From: Paludibacteraceae bacterium
Lineage (GTDB): Bacteria > Bacteroidota > Bacteroidia > Bacteroidales > Paludibacteraceae
Direction of reading: 5' to 3'
Assembly: GCA_017402895.1 (NCBI GenBank)
Contig: JAFPLG010000116.1
Coordinates: 1 to 8,113, forward strand
DNA: 8,113 bases
Shown: positions 6,606 through 8,113 of the stretch, in pieces
Numbering within the stretch: position 1 is the stretch's first letter
Layout of the letters: every line of letters begins with the position of its first letter
Notes under the pieces: model-generated
The model's database searches: none
Told to the model about the DNA's origin: nothing
What the model saw: only the letters and a program-made list of their open reading frames with translations
Program-made: the position numbers and the translations under genes

Positions 6606-7061
6606 TTATTGATTTACGCGTGATTTGACAATCAGTTTTCGGTAGGTCTTACCCGGCGCGATACCCGGCTGGTGGGCATCCGAGGGGAAGAAGATAGCGA
6701 AATGGCCTTTCGGAACGATGAACTTAACAGTAGGTTTGTCGCCGTAGAACTCCACGTCCTTGCCTTCGTCGTAGTCTTGGGTCACGTCCTCGCAATCCAC
6801 TTGAGCTTTCCATCCCATCTGTTCGTCGTCGCCCAGCGGAATCTGGATGTCCAGATAGTCTTTGTGGGCTTCCATGCGGCAGTTAGCCTCCTCTTTGCCC
6901 TTGAAATCCTGAATATTGACGTACAGGTCCTGTCCGTCCAAAAAGATCTTGCATGCAGGCAGTTCCTCCAGGTCGTTGTCGTTAAAGAACTGCATAAAAC
7001 GTTCGAATCCCGGTACACTTTCGTAGTACAGATCCGCATTTTCCAATTTATCGATAATCAT
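6606..7061 (-). CDS. YhcH/YjgK/YiaL family protein, probable sugar anomerase
   Basis: This is a 151-residue single-domain cupin-like protein of the YhcH/YjgK/YiaL family (also labelled beta-galactosidase subunit beta), of the family's usual length. Conserved stretches are EAHKDYLDIQIPLGDDEQMGW (E64, H66), then YDEGKDVEFY and FAIFFPSDAHQPG (H130). E64, H66 and H130 fit the metal-binding pocket expected for the fold. E. coli YhcH (NanQ) is an N-acetylneuraminate anomerase, so acceleration of sugar ring opening or mutarotation is the best guess, but the substrate here cannot be read from sequence. It is the first gene of the minus-strand unit: its ATG lies about 25 bases below the expected transcription start of the promoter at 7093-7124, and its stop TAA shares bases with the leader of glgB. 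Confidence 0.9.
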   Translation of the reverse strand: MIIDKLENADLYYESVPGFERFMQFFNDNDLEELPACKIFLDGQDLYVNIQDFKGKEEANCRMEAHKDYLDIQIPLGDDEQMGWKAQVDCEDVTQDYDEGKDVEFYGDKPTVKFIVPKGHFAIFFPSDAHQPGIAPGKTYRKLIVKSRVNQ

Positions 7062-7092
7062 ATAATTGTGTATTTTAAATTCTAAAAGTGCG

Positions 7093-7124
7093 CAAAGGTA
7101 CTAAAAAATTTGCATATATGCAAC
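7093..7124 (-). promoter_or_regulatory. Promoter of the yhcH-glgB-trx-nagB-cysS unit
   Basis: On the minus strand TACCTTTG (7100-7093) matches the Bacteroidota -7 element TAnnTTTG exactly, and GTTG (7124-7121) sits 20 bases upstream where TTTG/TTG is expected at -33. Transcription would start near 7086, giving a leader of about 25 bases before the ATG at 7061. The -33 element is one arm of the palindrome at 7110-7123. Confidence 0.75.
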
Positions 7125-7140
7125 TTTTTTTGTAATTTTG
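7109..7140 (+). promoter_or_regulatory. Promoter of the M13 peptidase gene
   Basis: TTTG (7109-7112), a 20-base spacer and TAATTTTG (7133-7140) match the Bacteroidota -33/-7 consensus exactly. Transcription would start near 7147, leaving a leader of about 33 bases before the ATG at 7180. It overlaps the divergent promoter at 7093-7124 over 16 bases, so both are unlikely to be occupied at once. Confidence 0.8.
7110..7123. repeat. Perfect 14-bp palindrome between the divergent promoters
   Basis: TTGCATATATGCAA is a perfect palindrome flanked by an A-run on the left (7103-7108) and a T-run on the right (7125-7131). Its left arm holds TTG of the plus-strand -33 element and its right arm holds TTG of the minus-strand -33 element. 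It could be an operator for a dimeric regulator, or the symmetry may simply reflect two back-to-back promoters. Confidence 0.7.
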
Positions 7141-7179
7141 CACTCAGAAACCGCGAAAACATTGTAATTTTTACGCATA

Positions 7180-8113
7180 ATGAAACGTTTTTTTATTCCG
7201 TTTTTAGCTATGGCTACTATTTTATCCGCTTGTTCTTCCCAGCGTTCAATGGGAATCAAAACCGAGAATCTGGATCGCAGCGTTACGCCCCAGGAGGATT
7301 TTTACCAGTATGCGTGTGGCGGCTGGATGCAGCAGAATCCGCTGACGGCAGAGTATAGCCGTTTCGGTTCGTTCGACCAGTTGGCGCTCAATAACTTGGA
7401 GCAGGTTAACGGACTGATCCAGGGAATTGCTGAGAAGAAGCATTCTGCCGGTTCCATCGAGCAAAAGATAGGTGATCTGTACAACCTGTCGATGGATACC
7501 GCTCGTCGCAATCGTGAGGGTGATGCGCCATTGCGCCGTTCGCTCGGTGAAATCGCAAGTATCACGTCGCGCGCCCAACTCTCGCAGCGTCTGGGCGAGG
7601 CGATGGAATATGGTATATGGGGCATGTATGTGGATGCCGATGCGATGAACTCGAGCATGAACATACTGAATGAGTATCAGGCTGGATTTGCGCTGGGAGA
7701 GAAGGAGTATTACCTGGATCAGGACGAGCACACCCAGATGATCCGTCGCGAGTATCTGAAATATATCCAGAAACTATTCGAAACGTTCGGTTTCACCGAG
7801 GCTTCTTCGCGTGCGGAGACTGTTCTGCGTCTGGAGACGCGTCTGGCTACGGCCGCATTCAATAATGTGGAGCTCCGCGACCCGCAGGCTAACTATAATA
7901 AGATGTCGATTGATGAACTCCAGAAACTGGTGCCTGAGGTAGATTGGAAAACGTATTTCGGCGCGATGGGTATAGAGCCGACCTGTATCTCGGTGGGCCA
8001 GATTCGCCATCTGCAAGAAGCCGGTCGTATGCTGGCTGAAGAACCGCTCGAAGACCTGAAGACGCTCTTTGCGTTCCAGGCTATGGATGGCGCCGCTGCT
8101 TATCTGAGTGACG
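7180..8113 (+). CDS. M13-family (PepO/neprilysin-like) lipoprotein endopeptidase, N-terminal part (right end cut off)
   Basis: The frame is open from ATG at 7180 to the right edge: 311 codons, under half of the roughly 670-700 residues usual for the family. The protein starts with a lipoprotein signal (MKRFF, hydrophobic core, lipobox LSAC with C18), so it should be anchored in the envelope. The mature N-terminus has the M13 signature NLDRSVTPQED at 30-40 followed by FYQYACGGW (41-49). Later family motifs are LGEKEYYLDQD and RDPQANYNKMS (from R233), the latter resembling the conserved RRDP..YN.M segment of the propeptidase helical domain. The zinc-binding HExxH and ExxxD motifs lie beyond the window, so catalytic competence cannot be judged. 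It is preceded by its own promoter at 7109-7140 and diverges from the minus-strand unit. By family it would be a zinc endopeptidase acting on short peptides. Confidence 0.93.
   Translation, partial: MKRFFIPFLAMATILSACSSQRSMGIKTENLDRSVTPQEDFYQYACGGWMQQNPLTAEYSRFGSFDQLALNNLEQVNGLIQGIAEKKHSAGSIEQKIGDLYNLSMDTARRNREGDAPLRRSLGEIASITSRAQLSQRLGEAMEYGIWGMYVDADAMNSSMNILNEYQAGFALGEKEYYLDQDEHTQMIRREYLKYIQKLFETFGFTEASSRAETVLRLETRLATAAFNNVELRDPQANYNKMSIDELQKLVPEVDWKTYFGAMGIEPTCISVGQIRHLQEAGRMLAEEPLEDLKTLFAFQAMDGAAAYLSD

Noticed and set aside
7103..7131. Palindrome with A- and T-runs as a bidirectional terminator
   Set aside because: Both flanks carry well-spaced promoter elements pointing away from it and no gene ends nearby, so a promoter or operator role fits better.
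7246..8016. Minus-strand open frames over the right end
   Set aside because: The plus strand carries a clear lipoprotein signal and M13 peptidase motifs in one uninterrupted frame from 7180, so the minus frames are shadows.
1..8113. CRISPR array, IS element, phage gene, tRNA or rRNA
   Set aside because: No spaced direct repeats, transposase motifs, terminal inverted repeats or RNA gene signatures were seen. Genes fill the window apart from short gaps, the largest being 118 bases at 7062-7179.

Overview
The window looks like a chromosomal segment from a member of the Bacteroidota, most likely order Bacteroidales. Support comes from two divergent promoters of the Bacteroidota type (TTTG about 20 bases ahead of TAnnTTTG), A-rich leaders in place of strong Shine-Dalgarno sites, two lipoproteins with a Bacteroidota-style LSAC lipobox, a cysteinyl-tRNA synthetase with KMGKS, and a branching enzyme of the GH13_8-like type. 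I cannot name the genus. I see no mobile element, CRISPR array, tRNA, rRNA or phage gene.

Layout, left to right. (1) Plus strand, 2-1378: the C-terminal part of the ferrous-iron transporter FeoB, cut by the left edge, followed after a short gap by a small exported heavy-metal-associated (HMA/MerP-like) protein. (2) Minus strand, 7061 down to 1395: five tightly spaced genes read in the order yhcH-family sugar anomerase, glgB (glycogen branching enzyme), a thioredoxin-fold lipoprotein, nagB (glucosamine-6-phosphate deaminase) and cysS (cysteinyl-tRNA synthetase). The gaps are 13, 33, 23 and 27 bases. A promoter lies at 7093-7124 and an intrinsic terminator at 1331-1366, so the whole transcription unit appears to be inside the window. 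(3) Plus strand, 7180 to the right edge: the N-terminal part of an M13-family (PepO/neprilysin-like) lipoprotein peptidase, transcribed divergently from its own promoter at 7109-7140.

The minus-strand genes mix carbohydrate storage and amino-sugar metabolism (yhcH, glgB, nagB) with envelope thiol chemistry and a tRNA synthetase. No single pathway joins all five. The two plus-strand genes at the left suggest metal handling.

The protein families are ordinary, and I found no clear new defence or mobile system. The points worth a second look are non-coding: two overlapping divergent promoters whose -33 elements are the arms of one perfect 14-bp palindrome; a cysS terminator embedded antisense in the 3' coding end of the HMA gene, which dictates that protein's odd tail; and runs of degenerate 7-nt repeats directly ahead of several internal start codons, one of which supplies a GTG start.
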